This document shows positions 8,575-17,619 of a stretch of DNA of 64,000 nucleotides, piece after piece (the first letter of the stretch is position 1; each line of letters opens with the position of its first letter). Origin of the DNA: Aquamicrobium sp. (GTDB lineage Bacteria > Pseudomonadota > Alphaproteobacteria > Rhizobiales > Rhizobiaceae). Position numbers and translations under genes: made by a program. Location of the stretch: the NCBI GenBank assembly GCA_019739225.1, contig JAHHDT010000001.1, positions 868,001 through 932,000 on the forward strand, in the 5' to 3' direction. The notes beneath the pieces were generated by a model. The model worked only from the letters and a program-made list of their open reading frames with translations. It was not told where the DNA came from and did no database searches.

Positions 8575-9862
8575 ATGTCCACCACCATAGACAGGGTCAA
8601 GGCCGCCCGCGAAGCAGCCTCCGCCGGGCTCGACAGCGCCCGCGACATGGACCGGCAGGATGCGCTGGCCCCGATGCGCGGTCTCTTTGCCCTGCCTGCC
8701 GGCGAGATCTATCTCGACGGCAATTCGCTGGGCGCGATGCCGGCCTCCGTCGGTCCGGCCATGGCCGAGGCCCTTTCGGAAGGCTGGGCGAAGGACCTGA
8801 TCCGGAGCTGGAATGGCCGCAACTGGCACATGCTGCCGGTTACGGTCGGCGACCGGCTGGCGCCGCTGATGGGCGCGAAGGCGGGCGAGGTGCTGGCTGC
8901 AGACTCCACTTCGGTCAATCTCTACAAGGTGTTCTGCGCGGCGATGCGCATGCGTCCGGATCGCAACGGGGTCATCTCCGAGCGCAACAATTTCCCTACC
9001 GACATCCATATTCTTCAGGGCGCAATCGCCAATGTGTTCCCCCATGCGACGATGGCGCTCGCAGACGATGACGACGAATCCGTGCTGTGCGCTGCTAGGC
9101 CCCGACACGGCGGTCGTGTGCCTGAGCCAGGTCAACTACCGCACGGGTCGCCTGCGCGACATGGCATGCGTCACAAGGGCCATTCACGAAGCCGGCGCGC
9201 TGGTCATCTGGGATCTGTGCCATTCGCTGGGCGCGCTGCCGATCGACCTCAACGGCTGCAATGCCGACTTCGCCGTCGGTTGCTCCTATAAATACATGAA
9301 TGGCGGTCCCGGCGCGCCGGCATGGCTTTTCGTCGCCTCCCGCCATCTGGCTGGCGCGGGCAATCCGCTGACGGGTTGGCAGGGCCACGCCGCGCCGTTC
9401 GCCTTCGAAGTCGATTTCGCACCGTCGGCAACGATCGAGAAGTTCCGGGTCGGCACGCCGCCCGTTCTCTCCTATCTGCCCTTGCTCGAAAGCCTCGCCG
9501 TCTTCGAGCGCACCGACATGGACGCCCTGCGCGCGAAGTCGTTGAAGCTGACCGGCTATTTCATTGAGCTGGCCGACGGGAAGCTTGCCAGGCACGGGCT
9601 CAAGGTCATCACACCCAGGAACGAGGCCGAGCGGGGCAGCCAGGTCGCGCTTACCCATGAACACGGCTGGCCGATCATGCAGGCGCTGATCGCCTGCGGC
9701 GTCGTCGGGGACTTCCGCGCGCCCAATATCCTTCGCTTCGGCTTCACCCCGCTCTATGTCGGCTTCGAGGATGTGTGGGCCGCGGCCGCCACGCTCGAAG
9801 CGATCATGGAAAGCGGACTCTGGCGCGAACCCCGCTTCGCCGAACGCAAGCTGGTGACGTGA
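8575..9862 (+). pseudogene. kynU: Kynureninase, interrupted by an apparent +1 frameshift
   Basis: Two frames together give a full-length kynureninase, the PLP enzyme cleaving kynurenine to anthranilate and alanine. The first part starts at ATG 8575 (AGGAGG upstream) and reads LPAGEIYLDGNSLGAMPA to ALADDDDESVL. The second frame continues ALLGPDTAVVCLSQVNYRTG, through the PLP lysine in GCSYKYMNGGPGAP, to TGA 9862. Dropping one base near T9088 restores one frame (DESVL-ALLGPD). No other damage is seen: both halves keep family motifs and normal codon use. It is either a recent inactivating insertion, a sequencing error or, less likely, a recoding site. Confidence 0.85.
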
Positions 9863-9897
9863 CCACCGTTCGCGACGATTGACCTTCCATCGACGAT

Positions 9898-10092
9898 GTG
9901 CGTCCTTCGAGGCTCGCTTCGCTCGCACCTCGGGATGAGGGAGGTTGCCCATCGAACTCGCGAGGCAGCGGGCTCGATACACGACAGCTTCGAGGATGAA
10001 GGGTGTTGGCATCGAGCCAACCACATTGTCGGTTCGATCAACCCACCTCCCTCATCCTGAGGTGTGGGCGAAGCGAGCCTCGAAGGACGCAC
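9898..10092. repeat. Composite inverted intergenic repeat, copy 2
   Basis: The same element as at 2183-2474. The left arm is 9898-9941 and the right arm 10049-10092, again inverted. The centre is shorter (about 107 bp) but carries matching blocks GGGCTCGAT and GGTTCGAT. It sits between the kynureninase and an SDR gene transcribed in the same direction, and its right arm ends 7 bp before the SDR start codon. It could therefore affect both termination and translation of the SDR gene. Confidence 0.85.
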
Positions 10093-10099
10093 TATCAAC

Positions 10100-10882
10100 A
10101 TGAAAGCGACGCCAACCATGATGCCATCCGTCAGACACCCCGACCTCGAAAGCAGGTCCGTGCTCATCACCGGCGGTGGCTCGGGAATAGGCGCGGCACT
10201 GACTGAAGGCTTCGCGCGGCAGGGCTGCAAGGTGGCCTTCATCGACATAGCGCGAGAGGCCTCAGAGACGCTGGCTGCGCGCCTGCGGGATGCCGGTCTG
10301 AGCGCACTCTTCCTGCAGGCTGACCTGCGCGACATCGACGCCCTGCGTCAGGCAGCAGCCGAAGCCGCGGAGGCGCATGGGCCCGTCACCGTGCTGGTCA
10401 ACAATGCGGCATACGACCAGCGCCACGAGATCGCGGATGTAACGGTCGACTACTGGGACGACAATCAGGCCATCAACCTGCGCCCGCATTTCTTCACCGC
10501 CCAGGCAGTAGCGCCGGGCATGAAGGCCGCCGGCGGTGGCTCGATCATCAACTTCACCTCCACCTCCTTCATGATCAACCACCCCGACATGCCGTCCTAT
10601 ACGGCAGCGAAAGCCGGCATCATCGGGCTGACCAAGGGGCTGGCCGGCAAGCTCGGCCCGGACCGCATCCGCGTCAACGCGATCGCGCCGGGCTGGGTTA
10701 TGACGGAACGCCAGCGCGAACTGTGGGTCACGCCCGACGGGCTTTCCGCGCATGTGGAGCGGCAATGCCTGAAAGAGGAGATGCAGCCGGCAGACCTTGT
10801 CGGCCCCTGCCTCTTCCTGGCGTCGGATGCGTCGCGCATGCTGACCGCCCAGACGCTGATCGTCGATGCCGGACACCTCTAG
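10100..10882 (+). CDS. SDR-family oxidoreductase
   Basis: A 260-residue classical short-chain dehydrogenase. The cofactor motif is TGGGSGIG (about residues 25-32), followed by NNAA and the catalytic pair Ser (NFTSTSF) and YTAAK. Asp in VAFIDIA at the end of beta-2 suggests NAD over NADP. The C-terminus GHL and the LASDASRMLTAQTLIVDAG block are typical. ATG 10100 starts just after the repeat arm. An in-frame ATG at 10118 is an alternative. It may belong with the preceding catabolic genes. Substrate unknown. Confidence 0.88.
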   Translation: MKATPTMMPSVRHPDLESRSVLITGGGSGIGAALTEGFARQGCKVAFIDIAREASETLAARLRDAGLSALFLQADLRDIDALRQAAAEAAEAHGPVTVLVNNAAYDQRHEIADVTVDYWDDNQAINLRPHFFTAQAVAPGMKAAGGGSIINFTSTSFMINHPDMPSYTAAKAGIIGLTKGLAGKLGPDRIRVNAIAPGWVMTERQRELWVTPDGLSAHVERQCLKEEMQPADLVGPCLFLASDASRMLTAQTLIVDAGHL

Positions 10883-11022
10883 ATAGCGGCCTCTTTCGGC
10901 CCGCGGGAGGTTGCGCCCGTTGAAACAAACGGCGCGAAAAGTGGAACCGCTGGGCCACGCGTTCATTCTGAAATGCAGGATATAGCACAACCTGGACGGG
11001 ATCATTTCCAGAGGAAACGATC

Positions 11023-11505
11023 ATGCTACGCTTAACATTGATCATGGCCCTGATGCTCGTCGCCGTGGCGATGGCGCTTTCTCTCGCTCACGCACTTGAA
11101 ATGCCTGGCAAGATGCGTCTCGACAAGCAGACCTATTTCGCAACGCAGAAAATCTACTACCCTGGCTTTACCTTCGGCGGCATGGCCGAGCCGATCGGCA
11201 TTCTTGTGCTGCTGGGCCTTTTGTGGATCGTGCCTGCCGGCGCATCGTTCTGGTGGGTTGCAGGCGCTTTCGCTGCACTGGTGGCCGCTCATGCAACCTA
11301 CTGGCTCGTCACCCATCCGGTGAACAATGTCTGGACCAAGGACATGCAGTTAACGGGACCGGGCGCGACCTTCTTTTCATCTTTTGCAGGCGACATCTCG
11401 GGTGACTGGAAGCGGCTGAGGAACGTCTGGGAGTATTCTCACGTCGCAAGGGCATGCTTCGCCACGGCGAGCTTCATTTTCCTGCTCGTCGCGGCGACAG
11501 CATAG
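11023..11505 (+). CDS. Small integral membrane protein, DUF1772-like
   Basis: A 160-residue protein with four hydrophobic segments (about 4-24, 52-72, 78-98 and 140-158). The conserved-looking motif HPVNNVW lies between the third and fourth. This pattern resembles DUF1772/anthrone-oxygenase-like membrane proteins, but function is unknown. ATG 11023 follows AGAGGAAACG. It converges with the next gene, the stop codons being 9 bp apart. Confidence 0.7.
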   Translation: MLRLTLIMALMLVAVAMALSLAHALEMPGKMRLDKQTYFATQKIYYPGFTFGGMAEPIGILVLLGLLWIVPAGASFWWVAGAFAALVAAHATYWLVTHPVNNVWTKDMQLTGPGATFFSSFAGDISGDWKRLRNVWEYSHVARACFATASFIFLLVAATA

Positions 11506-11513
11506 GTGCGCCC

Positions 11514-12497
11514 CTAGAGCATCATCTGATAGCTCACCGGCACGAACCGATAACCCTGGTCGAGCGGCTCGATATAGCCGATCGCCGGAAACGGCATGTG
11601 GTAGCCGAGGAATGGAACCCGGTCGGCGGCGATCATGTCGAAGACTCGCCGGCGCGTGGCGGCGGCCTCGTCCTTGTCCATGTCGAAACGCACATGCCAG
11701 TCGGGCCGCTGCAGCGAAGCGACGTAGTGGTTCGCAGTATCTGCCGTCAGCATCAGCCGCTTGCCGTCTGATTCCAGGTTGAAGATCATGTGGCCCGGCG
11801 TGTGGCCGGTGGCCAGCATCGCGCTTATGCCCGGCACCACCTCGTCGCCGTCGCCCAGGAAGGTCATCTTCTCCGCCAGCGGCACGACGTTGGACTGCAC
11901 TGCCCGCGCCGAGTTCTCGGTCGGCCCGCTCAGGCGCTCGTCGGCGGTCCAGAAATCGTACTCAGCCTGTCCGGTCACGTAGCGTGCATTGGCAAATGTC
12001 GGGGCACCGTCTTCCATCACCCCGCCGATATGATCGCCATGAAAGTGGGTGAGAACGACGACCGACACGTCATCGGCGCTATAGCCCGATGCCTCCAGCC
12101 TGGGACGGAGTTGCCCCATACCGCCTTCGCGCGCGGCCGCCCCCAGGCCTGTGTCGAAAAGCACCAGTTCGGACCCGGTATTGACCAGCGTCGGCGTGAA
12201 GCTGTTCACGAACCGGCCCGCGGGCAGGAAATTCTCCTCCAGCAACGCAGCCATGGCCTCGGCATCCTGATCCTCGCCGAAGGTCGGATACGGCCCATCG
12301 CCCGGCCGCAACCCATCGAGGATCGCCGTCACCTCGAAGCCGCCGAGATTGAAACGATGGAAGCCGGCATTGCCCACATCCGTCATCGGCGCCTGGGCAT
12401 GCGCGGCCCGCACCATGATCTGCGGCGTTGCCAGAACCGCCGCCGTACCCGCTACGCTCATCTTGAGAACCGATCTGCGATCTGCCGTTGGCATCAT
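11514..12497 (-). CDS. Exported metallo-beta-lactamase-fold hydrolase
   Basis: A 327-residue MBL-fold protein. The metal-binding motif is THFHGDHIGG (HxHxDH), followed by a later His in GHTPGHM, an Asp in LTADTANH and a terminal His in YHMPFPAIGY. The N-terminus DRRSVLKMS followed by a hydrophobic stretch ending AAHAQA is a Tat-type signal, so it is exported folded to the periplasm. ATG 12497 is preceded by GGAGGG at good spacing. Longer upstream starts lack this. Members include quorum-lactonases and other hydrolases. The substrate here is unknown. Confidence 0.87.
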   Translation of the reverse strand: MMPTADRRSVLKMSVAGTAAVLATPQIMVRAAHAQAPMTDVGNAGFHRFNLGGFEVTAILDGLRPGDGPYPTFGEDQDAEAMAALLEENFLPAGRFVNSFTPTLVNTGSELVLFDTGLGAAAREGGMGQLRPRLEASGYSADDVSVVVLTHFHGDHIGGVMEDGAPTFANARYVTGQAEYDFWTADERLSGPTENSARAVQSNVVPLAEKMTFLGDGDEVVPGISAMLATGHTPGHMIFNLESDGKRLMLTADTANHYVASLQRPDWHVRFDMDKDEAAATRRRVFDMIAADRVPFLGYHMPFPAIGYIEPLDQGYRFVPVSYQMML

Positions 12498-12679
12498 CTT
12501 GCCACTCCCTCCGTTCAAATGTCGATGCTGCGAACATGGCAACCTCGGCGGCGGCGGCAAGGGCCTCACGGCAACGTGAGCGTTCGTGAAATGGCCGCCA
12601 CGGCAACCGCCAACGGAAACAGATGATAAGATTGCCTTATGGATTGATGGGGCCCGCACGCCTGTGCTACCCCGCCGTC

Positions 12680-12739
12680 ATGTCCGACCATCCTGCGCCT
12701 CAGCCCAGGCGCCTTCCCGCCGACAGGCCCATCCGTTGA
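12680..12739 (+). other. Possible 19-codon leader or frameshifted N-terminus of the MFS gene
   Basis: ATG 12680 opens a 19-codon frame (begins MSDHPAPQPRRLP, ends DRPIR) whose TGA stop (12737-12739) overlaps a TTG codon (12736) that begins the long MFS frame at [11 protein letters not shown]. The peptide reads like the polar N-terminal tail usual in DHA2 transporters. A one-base difference could therefore have split one gene, or translation may be coupled across TTGA. Confidence 0.35.
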
Positions 12740-14151
12740 ACCGCGCCATTCCCCTCATACTGGCGGTGGCCCTGTTCATGGAGCAGATGGATTCGACCGT
12801 TATCGCGACATCGCTGCCGGCCATTGCTGCCGACATCGGTACGAGCCCGATCACGCTCAAACTCGCGCTGACCAGCTACTTCGTAGCGCTTGCGATCTTC
12901 ATTCCCGTCTCGGGCTGGATGGCCGACCGCTTCGGCGCCAAGCGTGTGTTCCGCATCGCCATCGTCGTCTTCATGCTGGGATCGCTTGCCTGCGCGATGG
13001 CCGGCTCGCTCGGCGCATTCGTGGCGGCACGCTTCCTGCAGGGCATGGGCGGTGCGATGATGACGCCGGTCGGTCGCCTCGTGCTGGTGCGTTCCACACA
13101 ACGCAGCCAGCTCGTCTCGGCCATGGCATGGTTGACCGTGCCCGCATTAATCGGTCCCCTCATCGGCCCTCCGGTCGGTGGCTTCATCACCACCTTCTTC
13201 ACCTGGCACTGGATATTCCTGATCAACATCCCGATCGGCCTGCTCGGCGTGATCGTCTCCGGCTACGTGCTGCCGGATATGCCGCCCTCGCCCGTCGCCC
13301 GCATAGACTGGACCGGCTTCTTCCTGTCGGCACTTGCCGCGGCCGGCGTCGTCTTCGGCCTTTCGGTGGTCAGCATGCCGGCCCTGCCCCCGCTCGTCGG
13401 CGTCGCAACGCTCAGCCTCGGCATCGCGGCCGCCGTGCTCTATGTGCGCCATGCGAGGCGCATCGCCACGCCGATCCTCGATTTGCGGCTGTTCGACAAC
13501 CCGGCCCCGCGCATTGCGATCCTGTCGGGCACCATCTTCCGAATAGGCATCGGCGCGGTGCCGTTCCTTTTGCCGCTGATGTTCCAGCTCGGCTTCGGCC
13601 TCAGCCCGTTCGAATCCGGCATGCTGACCTTTGCGAGCGCATTGGGCGCCATCGCACTCAAATTCGTGGCAACGACCGCTTTGCGGTTCGCCGGCTTCCG
13701 CAATGTGCTGATCTTCGCGACGATTGCCGGCGCACTGCTGATGGGTGCCAACGCCTTCTTCACCCCGACGACACCTTACTGGGTCATCATAGCGGTGCTG
13801 GTGGCGGCCGGCTTCACGCGGTCGCTGTTCTTCACCTCCAACAACGCGCTGGTCTTCGCCGAGATCGACGACCGGCAGGCGAGTCAGGCAACGGCGATCG
13901 CCTCGGTGGCGCAGCAGATTTCCATCGCCATGGGCGTAGCCTTCGCCGGCATGATGCTGGAGGCGCACCACGTTGTGACCGGAGAGCCGACGGGGCTGGC
14001 CGCCTTCGGCCCGGCCTTCATCGGCGTCGCCCTGCTTGCTGGATGCGCGGTGCTGCCGATCCTGTGGTTGTCGCCCGACGCAGGTCTGACCGTATCCGGC
14101 CATGTCCGCAAGAAACAGCCACCGCAGGAAAGCCCTCACTCGGTCGACTGA
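12736..14151 (+). CDS. DHA2-family MFS drug/proton antiporter
   Basis: About 471 residues with 14 predicted membrane segments, as in DHA2 (EmrB/QacA-type) exporters. Visible marks are the TM1 motif [21 protein letters not shown], the loop 2-3 motif [13 protein letters not shown], and motif C in TM5, [15 protein letters not shown]. It should expel small hydrophobic compounds. The start is uncertain: TTG 12736 begins right before the first helix, GTG 12586 overlaps the divergent promoter, and an ATG at 12680 lies in another frame. The 3' end overlaps rlmE, on the opposite strand, by 16 bp. Confidence 0.87.
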   Translation: MNRAIPLILAVALFMEQMDSTVIATSLPAIAADIGTSPITLKLALTSYFVALAIFIPVSGWMADRFGAKRVFRIAIVVFMLGSLACAMAGSLGAFVAARFLQGMGGAMMTPVGRLVLVRSTQRSQLVSAMAWLTVPALIGPLIGPPVGGFITTFFTWHWIFLINIPIGLLGVIVSGYVLPDMPPSPVARIDWTGFFLSALAAAGVVFGLSVVSMPALPPLVGVATLSLGIAAAVLYVRHARRIATPILDLRLFDNPAPRIAILSGTIFRIGIGAVPFLLPLMFQLGFGLSPFESGMLTFASALGAIALKFVATTALRFAGFRNVLIFATIAGALLMGANAFFTPTTPYWVIIAVLVAAGFTRSLFFTSNNALVFAEIDDRQASQATAIASVAQQISIAMGVAFAGMMLEAHHVVTGEPTGLAAFGPAFIGVALLAGCAVLPILWLSPDAGLTVSGHVRKKQPPQESPHSVD

Positions 14152-14867
14152 TGGTCCGTTTCCGCCCTGCCCTTGAAGTCCTTGGCGAGGATGTAGAGCT
14201 CGACCGACTCGTCGCGCGAGGCCGGTGGCTTGACGTGATGCACCGTGCGGAAATTGCGCTTGAGAAGGTCGAGAAGCCCGCCTTCCGTGCCGCCCTGGAA
14301 AGTCTTCGCCAGAAAATGCCCGCCGGGCTTCAGCACCGAGATCGCGAAATCGGCCGCGACTTCGCATAGATGCATGGTCCGGATGTGGTCGGTGCGGCGA
14401 TGGCCCGTCGTCGGCGCGGCCATGTCGGACACGACAAGGTCGGGCTCCCCGCCCAGCATCTCCATCAGCCGCGCCGGCGCATCGTCGTCGAGGAAATCCA
14501 TCTGCAGGATGGCGGAACCCGGCACCGGGTCCATCTCCAGATAGTCGATGCCGACGACGGTCGGCGCATCCTCGGGCGACTTCACGCGCGTGGCCGCCAC
14601 CTGCAGCCAGCCGCCGGGCGCGGCGCCCAGATCGATGATGCGTTGGCCCGGCTTCAGCAGCTTGTGTCGGTCGTCGATCTCGATCAGCTTGAACGCCGCG
14701 CGCGAGCGATAGCCCTCTGCCTTGGAGCGGTGAACGTAGGGATCGTTGAGATGCCGCTCCAGCCAGCGCCGCGACGAATTCTTCAGCCCGCTCTTCTTCT
14801 TGATCCGCGTCTTCAGCGCGCGGGCTCCGCCGCCGCCCGACGCCCCGCTTTTGCCCGGCTTCTTCAT
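14136..14867 (-). CDS. rlmE: 23S rRNA (uridine-2'-O)-methyltransferase RlmE
   Basis: A 243-residue RlmE/FtsJ that methylates U2552-type 2'-O in the 23S rRNA A-loop. The SAM site is [15 protein letters not shown]. Other family marks are [24 protein letters not shown] and [13 protein letters not shown], which contain the expected K-D-K-E set. It has a basic N-terminal extension ([11 protein letters not shown]). ATG 14867 overlaps the stop of the upstream ppx gene by 4 bp, so the two are coupled. Confidence 0.95.
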   Translation of the reverse strand: MKKPGKSGASGGGGARALKTRIKKKSGLKNSSRRWLERHLNDPYVHRSKAEGYRSRAAFKLIEIDDRHKLLKPGQRIIDLGAAPGGWLQVAATRVKSPEDAPTVVGIDYLEMDPVPGSAILQMDFLDDDAPARLMEMLGGEPDLVVSDMAAPTTGHRRTDHIRTMHLCEVAADFAISVLKPGGHFLAKTFQGGTEGGLLDLLKRNFRTVHHVKPPASRDESVELYILAKDFKGRAETDHQSTE

Positions 14868-16276
14868 CGCCCGAACGCTCCCCTGCGGCGGTTGCGGCGC
14901 CAGGCACCGTCGTCGGCCATCAGCTCTGAAAGCATGCCCTCGCGCAGGCCCCTGTCGGCAACGCGCAGGCGCTCCGACGGCCAGTGGCGGCGGATCGCCT
15001 CCAGGATCGCGCAGCCCGCGAGCACGAGATCGGCCCGGTCCGGTCCGATGCAGGGGTTCGCCATGCGCTCCTCGAAGCCCCAGCCAAGCAGCTTCTCGAT
15101 CATCGCATCGACATGTCCATTGTCCATCCACAACCCGTCCACCCGGCGTCGATCGTAGCGCTCCAACCCGAGATGCACGCCTGCCAGCGTCGTCACCGTG
15201 CCGGATGTGCCGAGCAGGTGGAAACGCTCGCCCGCCGCCAGATGCGAAAGCCGTGTCCGGCCCTCGAAGCGGTCGAGCATGCCAGACACCTCCTCCACCA
15301 TCGCCTCGAAGATCGCGGGCGTCACATGCCGGCCGCCGAACCGCTCGGCCAGCGACACGACGCCCACCGGCAGCGAGGTCCACGAGACGATGTGGTTGGC
15401 GAGCCTTGGCGTGCGGTGGCGCGAAACATCGATCAGCGCGATCTCCGACGAGCCGCCACCGATGTCGAAGAGCACCACGCCCTCGGTGCCGCGCTCGACC
15501 AGCGAGCCGCAGCCTGAAACAGCAAGCCGCGCCTCCGTCTTGCGGTCGATGATCTCCAGTTTCAGCCCGGCCTCGGTCTCGACGCGGGCGATGAACTCGG
15601 CGCCGTTTTCGGCCGAGCGGCAGGCTTCGGTGGCGATCAGCCGCGCCTTGCGCACCTGTCGCGACTGCAGCTTGTCGGCGCAGACCTTCAGCGCCTCGAC
15701 GGCGCGGTCCATCGCCGGCTGGCCAAGCCGGCCGCTGGCCGAAAGCCCCTCGCCCAGCCGCACGATGCGTGAGAATGCATCGATGACGCGAAACTGTCCC
15801 GGCCGCTGCGGGATCGCCACCAGCAACCGGCAATTGTTGGTTCCGAGGTCGAGCGCCGCATAGACCGGAAGGTCTGCCGTGCGCGGCCGCTGGGCGCTGC
15901 CTGCTTGTTGCTCGCCGGCGGTGTCGCCGGGGCGTATACCCGGCTGGCCTTGCTGCGTTGCCGGCGCATCCTTTGCTGCCTTGCCTTGACCCGCCTGACC
16001 GGCCGAGGGGGCTGGCGATGCCGCGTCGGCACTCGCGCCGCCGCCCGGCGTCACGCCGTCGCGCGCGAAAACCTTGCGGCCACGGCGTCGCTTGCGGCGT
16101 TTTCTGGATTGGCCTTTTCCGGGAGAGGCGTCACGACCATCCCGTGCCGGCGCAGGATTGCCCTGGCTCCGGCCGCTGGGGTGTCCGGAATGCGACGCTT
16201 CGACCTCGACCGGCCGACCCACGCCGCCAGACGCCCCGCCCTGGGGCGCATCCGCGCCCGAATCGGGGTCTTTCAC
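14864..16276 (-). CDS. Ppx/GppA exopolyphosphatase-family protein with basic N-terminal tail
   Basis: A 470-residue protein. The ASKHA-fold phosphatase domain begins near residue 137 ([16 protein letters not shown]) and has the second phosphate-binding loop [11 protein letters not shown] and [13 protein letters not shown]. Members hydrolyse polyphosphate or pppGpp. Residues 1-135 are low-complexity, rich in Gly, Ala, Pro and Gln, with a strongly basic patch ([12 protein letters not shown]) at about 57-68, a likely RNA- or polyphosphate-binding tail. Coupled to rlmE by a 4-bp overlap. Confidence 0.9.
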   Translation of the reverse strand: MKDPDSGADAPQGGASGGVGRPVEVEASHSGHPSGRSQGNPAPARDGRDASPGKGQSRKRRKRRRGRKVFARDGVTPGGGASADAASPAPSAGQAGQGKAAKDAPATQQGQPGIRPGDTAGEQQAGSAQRPRTADLPVYAALDLGTNNCRLLVAIPQRPGQFRVIDAFSRIVRLGEGLSASGRLGQPAMDRAVEALKVCADKLQSRQVRKARLIATEACRSAENGAEFIARVETEAGLKLEIIDRKTEARLAVSGCGSLVERGTEGVVLFDIGGGSSEIALIDVSRHRTPRLANHIVSWTSLPVGVVSLAERFGGRHVTPAIFEAMVEEVSGMLDRFEGRTRLSHLAAGERFHLLGTSGTVTTLAGVHLGLERYDRRRVDGLWMDNGHVDAMIEKLLGWGFEERMANPCIGPDRADLVLAGCAILEAIRRHWPSERLRVADRGLREGMLSELMADDGAWRRNRRRGAFGR

Positions 16277-16566
16277 TGGCTATCCTTCAGCGCCGCGCGA
16301 ACCAAAAGGACGCAGCAGGCGCACTCGTCTTTTCTGTTGGCGACAGACTATCAGCGCCAATGCGAAACACCAAGTGCGTGTGCCGCTGAAATTTTTTGCA
16401 ACGAAAGCACTTGGCACGCCTCTCCCGCCAATCCCCGCGAAAAGCGCGGCGGCCCTGCGACGGTTGGGGGTTGACTATTCGCCGCCCGCAGCTATATCGG
16501 GCGCATTCGGTGCCGCCCAAGGTGCACCGCCGCCCGCTTGAGGGCGAACCCGGCCAGCGGCCGTGT

Positions 16567-16640
16567 TGGGGAATAGGTTAACGGTAGACCCACGGACTCT
16601 GACTCCGTTAGTCCTGGTTCGAATCCAGGTTCCCCAGCCA
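16567..16640 (+). tRNA. tRNA-Gln (anticodon CTG)
   Basis: A full cloverleaf can be drawn: acceptor TGGGGAA/TTCCCCA, D arm GGTTAACGGTAGACC, anticodon stem ACGGA/TCCGT around loop CTCTGAC (anticodon CTG), and T arm CCTGG-TTCGAAT-CCAGG. Discriminator G is followed by an encoded CCA (16638-16640). No duplicated 3' end was noticed nearby, so there is no sign that an element integrated here. The flanks (16277-16566 and 16641-16896) hold no gene I can support. Confidence 0.96.
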
Positions 16641-16896
16641 ACACCCCTCCAAAACCGTTGAAATCCTCAGAATTCCGGCCTTTCGAGCCGATGCGTTTCG
16701 CGTCGATTCGGCCTTCCGAAACTGGGTGCCCAGAGCTGGTGTCCATCCGCCTTGGGCCGACGATCGTACCTTTGTTGACGTAGCTGCCGTGGCACGTGGC
16801 TGCCCTTACGCCGAAAACTCCGTCGACGAGATGTTCTTTACATTCCAAGAGCCATCGAGCTTTTCAACGGTGCTCGCGCCTTGGCGGCGATCGCGG

Positions 16897-17538
16897 CTAT
16901 TTCGGCGTGGCCGCTCCATAGCGCAGGCCATCCAGCAGCAGCATGACCATGCGCTCGGTGTGCGCTGGTCCATCGTCCCCGCTAACCACCGCGAGGTTCC
17001 CGATCGCGCGCAGCAGATCATAGGGCGCGACATCGGCACGAACCTCGCCCGCATCGGCAGCGGCGTTCAGCAGCATCGACAGAGCGGGCTCGAACCGGCT
17101 TCGGAAATAGTCCGGCAAGGCAGCGAATGCGGGATCGCCGGAATGGAGCGCCGCGGCCAGCCCCTGCTTGGTGGCCAGGAAGCGCGTGTAGAGCATCAGC
17201 CACGCTGACAGCGCATCGGCCGGCCCGCGCTCGGCGGCAAGCGGCCCGGCCGCATCTGCGCAGGCATCGACCTCGCGGCGAAACACGGCTGCCACCAGGT
17301 CGGCGCGGGTCGGGAAACGGCGATAGAGCGTGCCCAGTCCGACACCCGCTTGCGATGCGATCTCGCGGATGGGCGCATCGACTCCGGACCGGGCGAACAC
17401 GATCTTCGCGGCCTCCAGAACCGCCTCCTCGTTCCTGCGGGCATCGGCGCGCATTCGCGGCGCAGACGTCTCGCCATCGCCCCTCGTCAGTGAGGCTGAA
17501 CCAATCGGTTTTCGGGATTCAGGCACGGTCACTTTCAT
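16897..17538 (-). CDS. TetR-family transcriptional repressor
   Basis: A 213-residue TetR/AcrR regulator. The N-terminal helix-turn-helix spans about residues 25-70 (AAKIVFARSGVDAPIREIASQAGVGLGTLYRRFPTRADLVAAVF). The C-terminal part resembles the SbtR-like ligand domain, with LLDGLRYG near the end. ATG 17538 was chosen because the longer frame runs through the divergent promoter. It faces the alpha/beta hydrolase gene across 81 bp holding two matching operator-like sites, which suggests autoregulation and control of the hydrolase-SDR pair. Confidence 0.9.
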   Translation of the reverse strand: MKVTVPESRKPIGSASLTRGDGETSAPRMRADARRNEEAVLEAAKIVFARSGVDAPIREIASQAGVGLGTLYRRFPTRADLVAAVFRREVDACADAAGPLAAERGPADALSAWLMLYTRFLATKQGLAAALHSGDPAFAALPDYFRSRFEPALSMLLNAAADAGEVRADVAPYDLLRAIGNLAVVSGDDGPAHTERMVMLLLDGLRYGAATPK

Positions 17539-17547
17539 CCTATTGAT

Positions 17548-17595
17548 AAACGGAATAACGATCCATATATGGCTTATCGGAACAATGATCCGTTT
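17548..17595. promoter_or_regulatory. Pair of TetR-type operator candidates in divergent promoter
   Basis: AAACGGAATAACGATCC at 17548-17564 (plus strand) and AAACGGATCATTGTTCC at 17579-17595 (minus strand) match at 12 of 17 positions and face each other, 14 bp apart. Each also has a partly palindromic core GGAnn-N3-GATCC. They lie exactly between the tetR and hydrolase starts, as expected for a self-regulating TetR protein. Confidence 0.6.
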
Positions 17596-17619
17596 GATAG
17601 TTAGGAGGCTCGGCGCCCC

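Noticed and set aside
16567-17538. Genomic island integrated at tRNA-Gln
   Set aside because: No integrase, no repeated tRNA 3' end and no composition change were seen next to the tRNA.
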